Shown piece after piece: positions 56,129 to 64,000 of a stretch of DNA of 64,000 nucleotides. The first letter of the stretch is position 1, and every line of letters starts with the position of its first letter. Source of the DNA: Collinsella sp. (GTDB lineage: Bacteria; Actinomycetota; Coriobacteriia; Coriobacteriales; Coriobacteriaceae). Location of the stretch: the NCBI GenBank assembly GCA_019414645.1, contig DXLP01000003.1, positions 1-64,000 on the forward strand, in the 5' to 3' direction. Made by a program: the position numbers and the translations under genes. The notes below the pieces were generated by a model, which saw nothing but the letters and a program-made list of their open reading frames with translations, made no database searches and was not told the origin of the DNA.

Positions 56129-58159
56129 CTACAGCTCGTTGGCCGCGTGATACGCCGTGCGAATGGCGCTCGCAATGTCGGCGGTGCGCTCGCCCGAGCA
56201 GTCGCCCACGCAGGTCACGGGCACCGTCACGCCATCCAGGTCAAACGCGTTGGCCTTGGAGCCCACGGCCATCACCACGTAATCGCAGGCGATCTTCACC
56301 GGCTCCTCGGGGCCGTCCTCGGTGGTGTGCACGGCCTCCACGCCCTCGTCGGTAACGGCGGTCAGGCGGGTCTTAACGTGCTGTTCCACGTTGTGGGCGG
56401 CGAAGTCGCTCATGATCAGCGGCAGAATGGTCTCGGACTCGCCCGCGGCAATCTTGTCGAGCATCTCGACGATCGCCACCTCGCAGCCGTGCTGCAGCAG
56501 GTACTCGGCAGTCTCGGTGCCCACCAGGCCACCGCCAATGACGGCGACGCGCCCGCTGAGCTCCACCTTGCCGGCCAGCACGTCCCAGCTCGAGACGACC
56601 TTGTCCGAGTCGGCACCCGGAACGGGGATGACCACGTCGTGTGCGCCCACGGCCACAATCGCGGCGTCGGCGGCGTTGAGATCCTCGGCCGTAGCGGCAT
56701 GGTTGAGCTCGACCTTCACGCCCAGGCCGGGCAGAATCTTCTCGTAGTACTCGACCGAGCGCATGATCTCGTCCTTGCGCGGAGGCGCGGCTGCCAGCAC
56801 AATCTGGCCGCCCAAATGGTCGCTCGCCTCGTAGACGGTCACGTCGTAGCCGCGCTTGGCCGCCACGCGCGCGGCCTCCAAGCCGGCAATACCGCCGCCC
56901 ACCACGGCGACCTTCTTGTCGCCCTCGCCCGGCTTGATGGCGATGGTCGCCTCGTCGCCGTTCTCGGCATTGAGCACGCACGAGATGTACTTGCGGTTTT
57001 GAATCGCGTCGACGCAGCCCTTGTTGCAATTGAGGCACTCGCGAATGGGCTCACCCGTGGCGGCCTTCAGCGCAATGTCGGGGTCGCACATGAGCGAGCG
57101 GCCGTACGCGATGATATCGGCCGAACCGTCTTCCAGAATCTTCTCGCCGGCCTCGACCGAAACAACACGGCCGACAGTGGCCACCGGCACGGAGACCAGG
57201 GCCTTGACGCGCTCGGCCACGGGCAGCGTCCAGTTGTAGGGCATGGCGCCCATGGGCGGAATGGTGTCGCCCATGTTGCCGGTATGGTTGGCCTGTGCAA
57301 CCTGGATCATGTCGATGCCGGCGCCCTCGAGCAGCTTGGCAAACTCGCAGGCCTCATCGGGCTGCAGGCCGCCCTTGCCGCGCGGCGTGCCGTCGGGGTT
57401 CTCCATGATCACGGGGAGCTTGTACTCCACCATCAGCTGCGGCGCGGCTTCCTTAATGGCGGCGACAACCTCGAGCGCATAGCGAACGCGGTTCTCGAAC
57501 GAGCCACCGTACTCGTCGGTGCGCTGGTTGAGGATGGCCGAGCACAGCGAACCCACCAGACGGTCGCCGTGAACCTCGATGGCGTCGATGCCGGCCTGCT
57601 GCGCGCGGGCGGCCGAGGCAGCGATGGCCTCCTTGATCTGGGTGAGCTGCTCTACGCTCGCCTCGTTCACAAAGTGCTGCATGTCGTGGTGCAGCTTGGC
57701 GTAGGCCTGCTTGCGGATCTCGTTGGACTCGGCCATCTTGGCGGCAAAGGTCTCCTCGTCGCCGGCGGCCTTGGCCTCCTGCGCAGCCTTGGCGGCGGCC
57801 ATGGAACCCATGACCATGCGGCCGACGCCGGGCACGTCGTACTCGGGGTGGAACAGCTGCAGCGCGACCTTGGCGCCGTGCTTGTGAACGGCGTCGGCCA
57901 GCGCCTTAAACGTGGGGATCTGGGCGTCGGTCGCTAACTTGGGCGTGGGGCTTGCGGTCATAACAGGAGCAACGTCGCCGATGACGATGTAGCTCACGCC
58001 GCCACGGGCCAGGCGCTCGTAAAAAGCCAGGCTGCGCTCGCCAATGGAACCGTCGCGCTCCTCGTAGCCGGTGGTCAGCGGCGGGAACATAATGCGGTTT
58101 TTAAGCTCAAGGGGGCCAACCGTAATGGGCTGGAGCAGTTTGGATGCGGGTGCGGTCAT
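56129..58159 (-). CDS. Old-yellow-enzyme type NADH:flavin oxidoreductase (FMN, Fe-S, FAD)
   Basis: This enzyme of about 676 residues is in the 2,4-dienoyl-CoA reductase/BaiCD-BaiH family. An FMN-binding TIM barrel (about 1-350) is followed by a [4Fe-4S] motif CLNCNKGCVDAIQNRKYISC and an FAD/NAD(P)-binding pair (VAVVGGGIAGLEAARVAAKRG; a second GGGLVGTETAEYLL). It reduces C=C bonds of an unsaturated substrate (enoate, bile-acid- or flavonoid-like) with NAD(P)H. The exact substrate is unknown. The start at 58159 has GAGAGG at seven bases; an ATG six bases upstream sits on the SD. Confidence 0.9.
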   Translation of the reverse strand: MTAPASKLLQPITVGPLELKNRIMFPPLTTGYEERDGSIGERSLAFYERLARGGVSYIVIGDVAPVMTASPTPKLATDAQIPTFKALADAVHKHGAKVALQLFHPEYDVPGVGRMVMGSMAAAKAAQEAKAAGDEETFAAKMAESNEIRKQAYAKLHHDMQHFVNEASVEQLTQIKEAIAASAARAQQAGIDAIEVHGDRLVGSLCSAILNQRTDEYGGSFENRVRYALEVVAAIKEAAPQLMVEYKLPVIMENPDGTPRGKGGLQPDEACEFAKLLEGAGIDMIQVAQANHTGNMGDTIPPMGAMPYNWTLPVAERVKALVSVPVATVGRVVSVEAGEKILEDGSADIIAYGRSLMCDPDIALKAATGEPIRECLNCNKGCVDAIQNRKYISCVLNAENGDEATIAIKPGEGDKKVAVVGGGIAGLEAARVAAKRGYDVTVYEASDHLGGQIVLAAAPPRKDEIMRSVEYYEKILPGLGVKVELNHAATAEDLNAADAAIVAVGAHDVVIPVPGADSDKVVSSWDVLAGKVELSGRVAVIGGGLVGTETAEYLLQHGCEVAIVEMLDKIAAGESETILPLIMSDFAAHNVEQHVKTRLTAVTDEGVEAVHTTEDGPEEPVKIACDYVVMAVGSKANAFDLDGVTVPVTCVGDCSGERTADIASAIRTAYHAANEL

Positions 58160-58302
58160 GGACATTCCTCTCTTGTAGGCGCGGCGGCGATGTTGCCGCG
58201 TAGTTGTTTAGAGGATATGGCATGGGGGCACAGTGGCGCAACGGAAATCGGCAGACAGCAGGTAGCGGCAGGTGGATGGGGCGGGGCGGCCCGTCGGTTT
58301 GT

Positions 58303-58600
58303 CTCAATCCGTAACAGTTAGGCCCACTTTTGGCCTCCACCTGTTACAGATCGAGACAAACCAACCCGGCCCGCTAGAACATCTAAATCTGTAACAGCTA
58401 CTCGGCAAAATCCATCCCTCGTGTTACAGAATTAGATAAACGGGGGCCGGCCGCCGAAAAATCTCGTTCTGTAACATCTATCGGCCAAAAACGGCCCCAC
58501 GTGTTACAGATCAAGACATTCCCCTCGGCCCATCCTCAACAATCTCAATCCGTAACATCTAGGCCCGCTTTTGACCCCTACCCGTTACAGATTGAGATTT
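58303..58600. repeat. Array of four 80-bp palindromic units, left of the AlbA gene
   Basis: GTAACA occurs at 58311, 58391, 58471 and 58552, i.e. every 80-81 bases. Each unit pairs ATCTGTAACA with TGTTACAGAT across about 25 bases. Loops contain GGC.AAAA-like sequences. The last three units are nearly identical to those at 60422-60640. The 58160-58722 gap holds this array and a 22-bp tandem repeat. Confidence 0.9.
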
Positions 58601-58645
58601 TGTTTGAGATTTGCCGAGGGACTATATCCACGCGTCATCGAAGCC

Positions 58646-58711
58646 ACTGCGACAGAAGTGCGACATTACTGCGACAGAGGTGCGACATTACTGCGACAGA
58701 GGTGCGAAATA
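58646..58711. repeat. 22-bp tandem repeat, three copies
   Basis: ACTGCGACAGARGTGCGACA-type units of 22 bases begin at 58646, 58668 and 58690; the last is slightly degenerate. It lies just beyond the stop of the AlbA-domain gene. Confidence 0.85.
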
Positions 58712-58722
58712 GATCGACCACC

Positions 58723-60165
58723 TTACCTTATCGTGTAGAACTGTTTTGGGTCGTTATGGGATGAGCCGTGCCATTCGAGCAGCCCGTCTTCCTCAATTAA
58801 CTTACCAAGCACCCGGCTTGCTGTGCGGCGATTTCTCCCGATGTGCGCTGCAAGCTCCCTTGCTGTCACCCTTCCGTTCGCAAAGGCCAACCTGACGGCG
58901 GCGAGCTCATACTCCCCCAATGAGGCGATCACCTCCGGTGATACCTTGTCCTCGAGAGCCTCGCTTCTCCTTACGGTTCTGGCAACGATATTGTTCTCAA
59001 GCGTTAGCTGAACCCTTGCCCCATCAGGTTCCGTGTAGACCGGATCATTGAGCAGAGAGTTTTGCATCTCGGTATAAATGCGCTTGACGCCCTCGTTTAG
59101 CTCCCGAACCCAACCAAATTCAACCAGCGTGCGCGCGATGCGTGGGTTGCGCGAGTAACGAGTGGTCCTCATGTTGTCGAGCGTCACGATATTGGGAAGC
59201 GCGCCTGGACTGATGATTTCCAAACGGTCGTCGAACATCGAGACCCGGATGTAGTCGCCGCGGAACGAGTAGTCGCGATGTGTCACCGCGTTGACCAAGC
59301 CCTCGAACCAGGCGAACTCAGGATACTCAGGCACGGTCTGGAATTTCCCGTCGGGCCCCAGGAACTGAAATTCGCGGAGCATGCTCGAGATGAGTTCGTA
59401 GGCGTCTTGGATCACCTTAGGCAGCGGCCCACAGAAGCTTCGTTCTTTCGTGATGTTAAGACGCTCGCCCGTCTCCATTTTGACGCCGTCGTAGCGCAGG
59501 ACACGGACTCGCGCCTGTGGCATCATCGCGGACGGATCCAGCGCGAATAGCAGGGCTCCAGCAACGGTCAGCTTTCCGTCACGCATAAAACGACGACTTC
59601 TAAGGACCTGCTCGTCGGAAACTTCGGTCCCAAGAATCCCTTTGTAGCGATCAAGCACTTCATGGTCCACGTCATCTAGGGAGGAATCCTCAACGAGCTC
59701 GTCCTCGAAGATTCTCTGCCCCTTATCGTACTCGAGGGCAAATACCTGTTCGCGGCTGAGCCTCACGCTCTTGTCGTCCTGCCGCAAGAAAACCTCGCCG
59801 TCGCTCACGCGAGCAACAGAGTGGTTGGTCGAGGCATCGATGTCCAAAACGAGAACGAAGTCCTCCTCGCCCGAAGAATTGACCACGGGGATTCGGTCTT
59901 TGCGGACAATAGGGGTTGGCGTGCAAGTCGTGAGCGCAGCGCGCTCGAATTTCTCAATGTCGCGCGCGCCGTTACGCTTGAAGCCCGTTACCTCACCATT
60001 ATCCTCGATACCGATAACGAGCTTGCCTCCCGCCGAGTTGGCGAATGCACTAATATGCTTCGCAATCTCCTTGTCATCCTTGCGGGCGCTCTTTCGATCG
60101 AAGTACTGATTCTCCCTGAGAGTGGAAAATAGAATCACATCGTTTGTCGCGATGGGTTGCTGCAT
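58723..60165 (-). CDS. AlbA_2 (Schlafen-type) / ATPase transcriptional regulator
   Basis: This 480-residue protein has an N-terminal AlbA_2/Schlafen domain (residues about 10-130; SAFANSAGGKLVIGIEDNG), a GHKL ATPase-like domain of the RecG-C/HATPase_c_4 type (about 260-390; FEGLVNAVTHRDYS), and a C-terminal winged helix (ARELAAHIGRNRRTASRVLG). Such proteins are called putative transcriptional regulators and also occur in phage-defence-like contexts. AAGGAGGCGGCA precedes the ATG at 60165; the longer ORF start lies on a poorer site. The gene is alone and bracketed by two arrays of the same 80-bp palindrome. Confidence 0.88.
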   Translation of the reverse strand: MQQPIATNDVILFSTLRENQYFDRKSARKDDKEIAKHISAFANSAGGKLVIGIEDNGEVTGFKRNGARDIEKFERAALTTCTPTPIVRKDRIPVVNSSGEEDFVLVLDIDASTNHSVARVSDGEVFLRQDDKSVRLSREQVFALEYDKGQRIFEDELVEDSSLDDVDHEVLDRYKGILGTEVSDEQVLRSRRFMRDGKLTVAGALLFALDPSAMMPQARVRVLRYDGVKMETGERLNITKERSFCGPLPKVIQDAYELISSMLREFQFLGPDGKFQTVPEYPEFAWFEGLVNAVTHRDYSFRGDYIRVSMFDDRLEIISPGALPNIVTLDNMRTTRYSRNPRIARTLVEFGWVRELNEGVKRIYTEMQNSLLNDPVYTEPDGARVQLTLENNIVARTVRRSEALEDKVSPEVIASLGEYELAAVRLAFANGRVTARELAAHIGRNRRTASRVLGKLIEEDGLLEWHGSSHNDPKQFYTIR

Positions 60166-60189
60166 TGCCGCCTCCTTACATGGCTCCAT

Positions 60190-60421
60190 AAAGAAGTGTA
60201 AGTCAAAGGCATCGTATAGACGGCCCCTACATAGCGGCCCCTTTATTGTTTTTAAGACGTCACTATTTCTAGTTAAGGATCGTTAAGGGTCGTCGCAGCT
60301 CCTTCCAATTGGAGTCTATCAATCGACAAGTCAATCCATCCGGCCCGCGATTATCGATAGCCCGTCCGCCTCACATAATAAAAAGAGTCAAGATTCACTC
60401 ATAAAGGAGAGCAACAACAAA
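60190..60421. other. Intergenic region upstream of the AlbA gene
   Basis: AT-richer than its flanks, with no ORF. The string AAAGGAG at 60403-60409 looks like a Shine-Dalgarno site but has no start codon after it; the palindrome array begins there instead, as if a former gene start was displaced. Promoter elements for the AlbA gene are presumably here but none was certain. Confidence 0.4.
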
Positions 60422-60719
60422 ATCTCAATCTGTAACAGCTACTCGGCAAAATCCGTCCCTCGTGTTACAGATTTAGACAAACGGGGGCCGGCTGCCGGAA
60501 AATCTCGTTCTGTAACATCTATCGGCCAAAAACGGCCCCACGTGTTACAGATCAAGACATTCCCCTCGGCCCATCCTCAACAATCTAGATCTGTAACATC
60601 TAGACCCACTTTTGACCCCTACCTGTTACAGATCGAGACAAACCAATCTAGCCTGCCGAAACATCTCGATCTGTAACACCTAGCCGCCCAAATCGGGTCT
60701 AGATGTTACAGATCGAGAT
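60422..60719. repeat. Array of four 80-bp palindromic units, right of the AlbA gene
   Basis: GTAACA occurs at 60432, 60512, 60593 and 60673. The first three units match the last three of the left array over more than 150 bases with few changes; the fourth unit resembles the left array's first and last units. Both arrays end next to GATTTTGTTTGAGA (58592-58610 and 60716-60730). Confidence 0.9.
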
Positions 60720-60773
60720 TTTGTTTGAGAGGCCGAGAATTGGACCGAAAACACGGTCCCGGGATAAGAAAAA

Positions 60774-60798
60774 AGCTCGCCGGCTAGGCCGACGAGCT
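60774..60798 (-). terminator. Terminator of the tRNA-fMet gene
   Basis: AGCTCGTCGGCC pairs with GGCCGGCGAGCT-type sequence (loop CTAG region) and, on the minus strand, is followed by TTTTTT. Confidence 0.85.
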
Positions 60799-60807
60799 GC
60801 AAGTTCT

Positions 60808-60884
60808 TGGTCGCGGGGGCAGGATTTGAACCTACGACCTCCGGGTTATGAGCCCGGCGAGCTACCAGACTGCTCCACCCCGCA
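60808..60884 (-). tRNA. Initiator tRNA-fMet (CAT anticodon)
   Basis: This is a 77-nt cloverleaf on the minus strand: acceptor TGCGGGG/CCCCGCG, D-arm with AGCAGTCTGGTAGCT, anticodon loop CTCATAA closed by three G-C pairs (GGG/CCC), T-loop TTCAAAT, and CCA encoded at the 3' end. The GGG/CCC anticodon stem and near-identity to bacterial initiators mark it as tRNA-fMet rather than elongator. Position 1 is U facing G72, a wobble rather than the usual C1-A72 mismatch. Confidence 0.95.
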
Positions 60885-60984
60885 ATGTCTGGGCGCCTCA
60901 TGTGCGCAAGAGAGTTATTACGCTCCCGCCTGCGCGATTGCAAGCCGGCTGCCCAAGGTTGTGAAGGTTGCTCCACATCCAGTC

Positions 60985-62412
60985 TTACCACGCGAACACT
61001 TTATCAAGTTTTCCAACCTCCACAGGCCCCCCGTACGAGCCGAGATTTATTGGCGCCTCGCTGCGCTCCGCATCGGCCATGAGCAACCAATCCTCGCCTT
61101 CTCCCGCGCTCGGGGCACGCACAGTAGCGCACCCGTCGGCTACGATCTCCGGCACGGGACCACATATATCACCGTTGCGCGGGCTGTACCACCAGCACCA
61201 TGCTGTCACCCAGCCCTCGGGCATCTGCAGGCACGCGGTGCCGCCGCTGGGCAAGTAAGCGAAAAGTCGCGCGCCATCTTCCGCACAACTCACCTGCACA
61301 TGCGCAGCCAAATCATCCGTCTCAGGCGAAACCACGGCATGCGGACACGGAAGGGAGCCAACAACACCAGACTCATCGAGGAAGGCTCGCAGATAGCGCA
61401 TCTGATTTGCTCCCTCGGCGTCGAGCGCTTCAAACCAATCCACGTGAAACATATCATTTCGTTCCTTCTCGGCAATGGAGCTCCACACCGAGCAGTGTCC
61501 ATAGGTAACCCCAAACGCCCCGGCGAGCACCGACCAGTACGCTCGGCGTCGCACCATCCATGCCCCGTGACGTGGACCGGTCGGCGGCCAACTCGTGGGC
61601 ATGTCCTCATACGCAGGCTCGCCATCCCAAACGGGACGCGCGGAACCAGGCTGTTCATCCTCCGCCTCGACAAGCTTCCAACTGCACACGCCTGGGCCAT
61701 GACCCGACTGCAGCATGGTTAGCGCAAGCCATCGCTCGTCATCGCCCCAATAGGTAGAAGACGAGCAGTGATTTTGGTCTTCACAACTTGGATGATAGGC
61801 AAGGGGCAACCGGCGCCACGCCTCGCGGGGCGCATCAGCGGGCAGCGGGCTGCCGAGGACGCCCTCGGCAAGGCCCTCTGCCATACGCCGCCACACCGAA
61901 CGGTAATCAACACCGCGGTGAACCGGCTGCCGGTCGCCGCCCAAACACCACACGATGTTCTTTCGTGAGGCATACCGCGCGCCAATCCACTTGCCAAAGT
62001 CGTAGGCGTTCTCGTCGGTCACCGTTATACCAAACGTGCCACCCATCCAGTTGTCGCCTGTCACCAACTGCCCCCACACAGGAAGCAGAAGCACGTGAAA
62101 GCCGTAGTGTTCAGCACGATCGAGCACCCAATCAAGATAGGAAAAATAGCGCTCATTGGGATGTTCGAGGTCACCGTTGATAAGTGCCGGCTCGCCCGCG
62201 GGTGAGCGCATGAGCACATCGCGCTCGGGGTCAAGGGCAACCATCTGCAGCACAGTAAAGCCCTGCTCTTTACGGCGACGCAGATAGTATTCCACGTCAT
62301 CGGCTTTTATACGCTGCGGCAGCGTCCAAGCGGTGTCGGCTATCCATGTAAAGGGCGCGCCGTCCTCCGTCACAAGATACCTGCCGTTATCACTTACGCG
62401 CAGCGCCTGCAT
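60985..62412 (-). CDS. DUF4038-type glycoside hydrolase (apiosidase-like)
   Basis: This 475-residue protein has a TIM-barrel DUF4038 domain (about 1-370; FTWIADTAWTLPQRIKADDVEYYLRRRKEQGF near the start is the family signature), followed by a small C-terminal beta domain (about 380-475; collagen-binding-like). Relatives such as GH140 hydrolyse plant-glycan side chains. No signal peptide is present, so it is probably cytosolic. The ATG at 62412 follows GGGGAGATGGCGT. It is the downstream member of a three-gene operon with GH1 and a ChbG-like deacetylase. Confidence 0.8.
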   Translation of the reverse strand: MQALRVSDNGRYLVTEDGAPFTWIADTAWTLPQRIKADDVEYYLRRRKEQGFTVLQMVALDPERDVLMRSPAGEPALINGDLEHPNERYFSYLDWVLDRAEHYGFHVLLLPVWGQLVTGDNWMGGTFGITVTDENAYDFGKWIGARYASRKNIVWCLGGDRQPVHRGVDYRSVWRRMAEGLAEGVLGSPLPADAPREAWRRLPLAYHPSCEDQNHCSSSTYWGDDERWLALTMLQSGHGPGVCSWKLVEAEDEQPGSARPVWDGEPAYEDMPTSWPPTGPRHGAWMVRRRAYWSVLAGAFGVTYGHCSVWSSIAEKERNDMFHVDWFEALDAEGANQMRYLRAFLDESGVVGSLPCPHAVVSPETDDLAAHVQVSCAEDGARLFAYLPSGGTACLQMPEGWVTAWCWWYSPRNGDICGPVPEIVADGCATVRAPSAGEGEDWLLMADAERSEAPINLGSYGGPVEVGKLDKVFAW

Positions 62413-62481
62413 ACGCCATCTCCCCTTTCCTTCGCAACACCGATATAGGCGCCGCGTGCCCATCTCCTTGCGCGAACGTAT

Positions 62482-63726
62482 CTACATCCGCCCATTGAGC
62501 GTGCGAACCACATCCGCGTACACGCGCGCGCTTGGCTTTGCGATGCGGTCGTACGTACCGTCACGACGATCGACCTCATAAAGCCCCAGTCGACTGTCAA
62601 AAGCAGAAATCCACTCAAAGTTGTCCATAAGCGTCCAGTGGAAGTACCCCAGCACTGACAGCCCGCGCCGCACAAGCCCCGCAAGCGCGGGCAGCGATGC
62701 GCGGATGAAGTCGCAGCGCAGATGATCGTCCTCGGTAGAGATGCCATGCTCTGTAACCACGACTGGAAGGCCCGTGAGCTCGTGGATGTAGAGCACTGCA
62801 CCCGCAAGCGAGCCGGGCTCCACCTGCGTGCCCATACCGTTGATGGGCTGGGTAGGATCGGGTGCGATGAGCCCTTCGTCGCCAAAGACCATGCGCTCGT
62901 AGTTCTGCACGCCGATGAAGTCATCCCCTTGAATGGCATCAACCCACTTGCCATAGCAGAGTTCGCGCTTACGCTCGCAAATTGCACGGCCGGCGGGTGT
63001 GGCCCAGTCGTCGTCCACTACTGAAAGCGAGAGTCCCACAGGGGTACCCGGCGCTACCTCACGCACCACCTCCACAGCACGGCGATGAGCGCGCGCCATA
63101 GCCTCGTCCATAGCGTCGAACTCGTCGATGTCCTGCACGTTGCCCGCACGGTAATGCGCAACGCCCGCCTTTGCCGCTGCGGCATGCAGCACCACCTGCT
63201 GGAAGGCAAACGCCTCGGGAGGCATCGCACCGTTGGCGAGGAGCTGGTTGAGGTTGGGCTCGTTAAGTGTCACCACCGCAGCGGCGCGGCCGCGGGCGAG
63301 CTCCATAACGCGCCGCACATGCGCCGCAAAGAGGTCGACAGCGTCGGGCGCGAGCCAACTACCCCGTTTGGCAAACCAATGAGGACAGGTAAAGTGGCAA
63401 AGCGTGAGCACCGGCTGAATACCGCGCGCCAGGCAACCATCCATCAGGCGGTCGTAGTGATCGAGGGCCGCCTGGTCGATGACGCCCTCCTCCTGCTCGA
63501 TGCGACACCACTCAACGGAGAAGCGATACGCGTTGAGCCCCATCTCAGCAACACAGTTGAGGTCGTCCTCCCAACGCTCCCAGCTGCGGCAGGCGTCTCC
63601 CGCGGGCTCCTTAAAAACCGTCGGCTCCACATGCTCCAAGAAGGTGGTGTCGGCAGCCGCGTCGCCGCCGTCGGTCTGGTGGCCCGCCGTCGACACGCCC
63701 CAGAGGAAGTGGTCGGGTTTATTCAT
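62482..63726 (-). CDS. Glycoside hydrolase family 1 beta-glycosidase
   Basis: This 414-residue GH1 enzyme has a FLWGVSTAGHQTDGG start, acid/base glutamate in VTLNEPNLN (about residue 155) and nucleophile in VVVTEHGIST (about residue 325; TEHG rather than the usual TENG). The closing YFHWTLMDNFEW is intact. It is shorter than PTS-linked GH1 enzymes and differs from the one at 19269, so it probably acts on unphosphorylated or other glycosides. The ATG at 63726 has AAAGG at six bases. The operon context with a ChbG-like gene suggests amino-sugar or plant glycosides. Confidence 0.93.
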   Translation of the reverse strand: MNKPDHFLWGVSTAGHQTDGGDAAADTTFLEHVEPTVFKEPAGDACRSWERWEDDLNCVAEMGLNAYRFSVEWCRIEQEEGVIDQAALDHYDRLMDGCLARGIQPVLTLCHFTCPHWFAKRGSWLAPDAVDLFAAHVRRVMELARGRAAAVVTLNEPNLNQLLANGAMPPEAFAFQQVVLHAAAAKAGVAHYRAGNVQDIDEFDAMDEAMARAHRRAVEVVREVAPGTPVGLSLSVVDDDWATPAGRAICERKRELCYGKWVDAIQGDDFIGVQNYERMVFGDEGLIAPDPTQPINGMGTQVEPGSLAGAVLYIHELTGLPVVVTEHGISTEDDHLRCDFIRASLPALAGLVRRGLSVLGYFHWTLMDNFEWISAFDSRLGLYEVDRRDGTYDRIAKPSARVYADVVRTLNGRM

Positions 63727-63818
63727 ATTCATCCTTTCTCTATGGTACGCCACCGTTACAGCACGGGCGTCCGAAGCCAGATGGCGCCCCCGCTCTTAGC
63801 TGCGACTTGCGCAACATC

Positions 63819-64000
63819 CTAGTCCTCGCAGTAGTTTTCAAAATTCACCAACTGCACGTGTTTCTGTTCGATCCACTGCTCAAGCTCCTCACTCACCAGA
63901 AACGCCGTTTCCATGGGACGAATCAAGGTAAAGGACGAGTGGTCGAGCACATATTGATCCAGGTACCCCGGGTGGAATACGAGCATGCTGCAGGCGTGAC
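63819..64000 (-). CDS. ChbG/YdjC-like carbohydrate deacetylase, C-terminal part
   Basis: The minus strand is open from the window edge to TAG at 63821-63819. The last 59 residues include MLVFHPGYLDQYVLDHSSFT and LIRPMETAFLVSEELEQWI, matching the C-terminal HPG-Y-D motif region of the ChbG/HpnK family. These enzymes remove an acetyl group from disaccharides such as chitobiose. The N-terminus lies outside the window. It precedes the GH1 gene in the same operon. Confidence 0.75.
   Translation of the reverse strand, partial: HACSMLVFHPGYLDQYVLDHSSFTLIRPMETAFLVSEELEQWIEQKHVQLVNFENYCED

Noticed and set aside
56147..57937. Plus-strand ORF of 596 codons opposite the flavin oxidoreductase
   Set aside because: It is the antisense shadow of a well-recognised enzyme and has no SD or motif.
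58303..60719. The 80-bp periodic arrays as CRISPR arrays
   Set aside because: Each unit is itself a palindrome with related, not unique, intervening sequence. The period is too long for repeat plus spacer of known types and there is no cas gene in the window.
60680..60991. Minus-strand ORF across the tRNA-fMet gene
   Set aside because: It reads through a perfect tRNA cloverleaf and a palindrome unit and has no SD.

Overview
The window looks like chromosomal DNA of a high-GC, Gram-positive anaerobe of the human-gut Coriobacteriia, most likely Collinsella or a close relative. This is an inference. It rests on the GC-rich codon use, the mix of PTS/beta-glucoside genes, luxS, Ech-type hydrogenase, NRAMP-related magnesium transporter and lipoprotein genes, and on Shine-Dalgarno-led genes packed in short operons. 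No 16S or other marker is present. No prophage, CRISPR array or complete insertion sequence was found.

Layout. 1-4300: lipoprotein, stand-alone EIIA(Glc)-like protein, a Fic protein with its own palindromic promoter region, and pyrE. 4400-7500: a P3-type Mg2+ ATPase gene (mgtA) behind a short SD-led leader ORF and hairpin. 7600-12420: a LuxR-tail gene fragment, then a four-gene zinc-ribbon/SPFH/lipoprotein cluster resembling Bacillus ydjG-ydjI. 12440-16435: a three-gene two-component-like system. 16600-23350: a DUF4867 protein, luxS, a LacI regulator and a LicT-controlled beta-glucoside PTS operon. 23440-27820: nucleoside hydrolase, ribokinase and an OatA-like acyltransferase. 28360-31480: an NRAMP-related (NRMT-like) transporter coupled to an MgtE-N/CBS protein. 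31800-38750: a degenerate NodB-type protein, PRC-barrel, YtxH, a CphA-N-like protein, a CNNM/CorC protein, hemolysin III and an alpha/beta hydrolase. 39000-49130: a DUF362 ferredoxin protein, a FtsX-type ABC exporter, an ABC-2 exporter and a divergent kinase/regulator pair. 49430-55100: an Ech-type group 4 [NiFe] hydrogenase operon in canonical order but with EchA and EchB fused. 55280-64000: an orphan IS3 OrfA-like gene, an old-yellow-enzyme reductase, an AlbA/ATPase regulator bracketed by palindrome arrays, tRNA-fMet, and a glycoside operon that runs off the end.

The genes read as fermentative: PTS sugar uptake, glycoside and nucleoside hydrolysis, ferredoxin-linked H2 evolution, several Mg2+ transport routes and several small sensory systems.

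The most unusual layer is intergenic. At least nine different families of palindromic or inverted-repeat elements sit between genes. They include a two-copy element with compensatory changes in its stems, placed directly after stop codons; a 29-nt palindrome that touches or supplies stop codons; 18-bp stems on either side of the fic gene; two arrays of four 80-bp palindromes on either side of the AlbA gene; and three MITE-like inverted repeats of 130-227 bp. All coordinates were read by eye, and no similarity search was possible.
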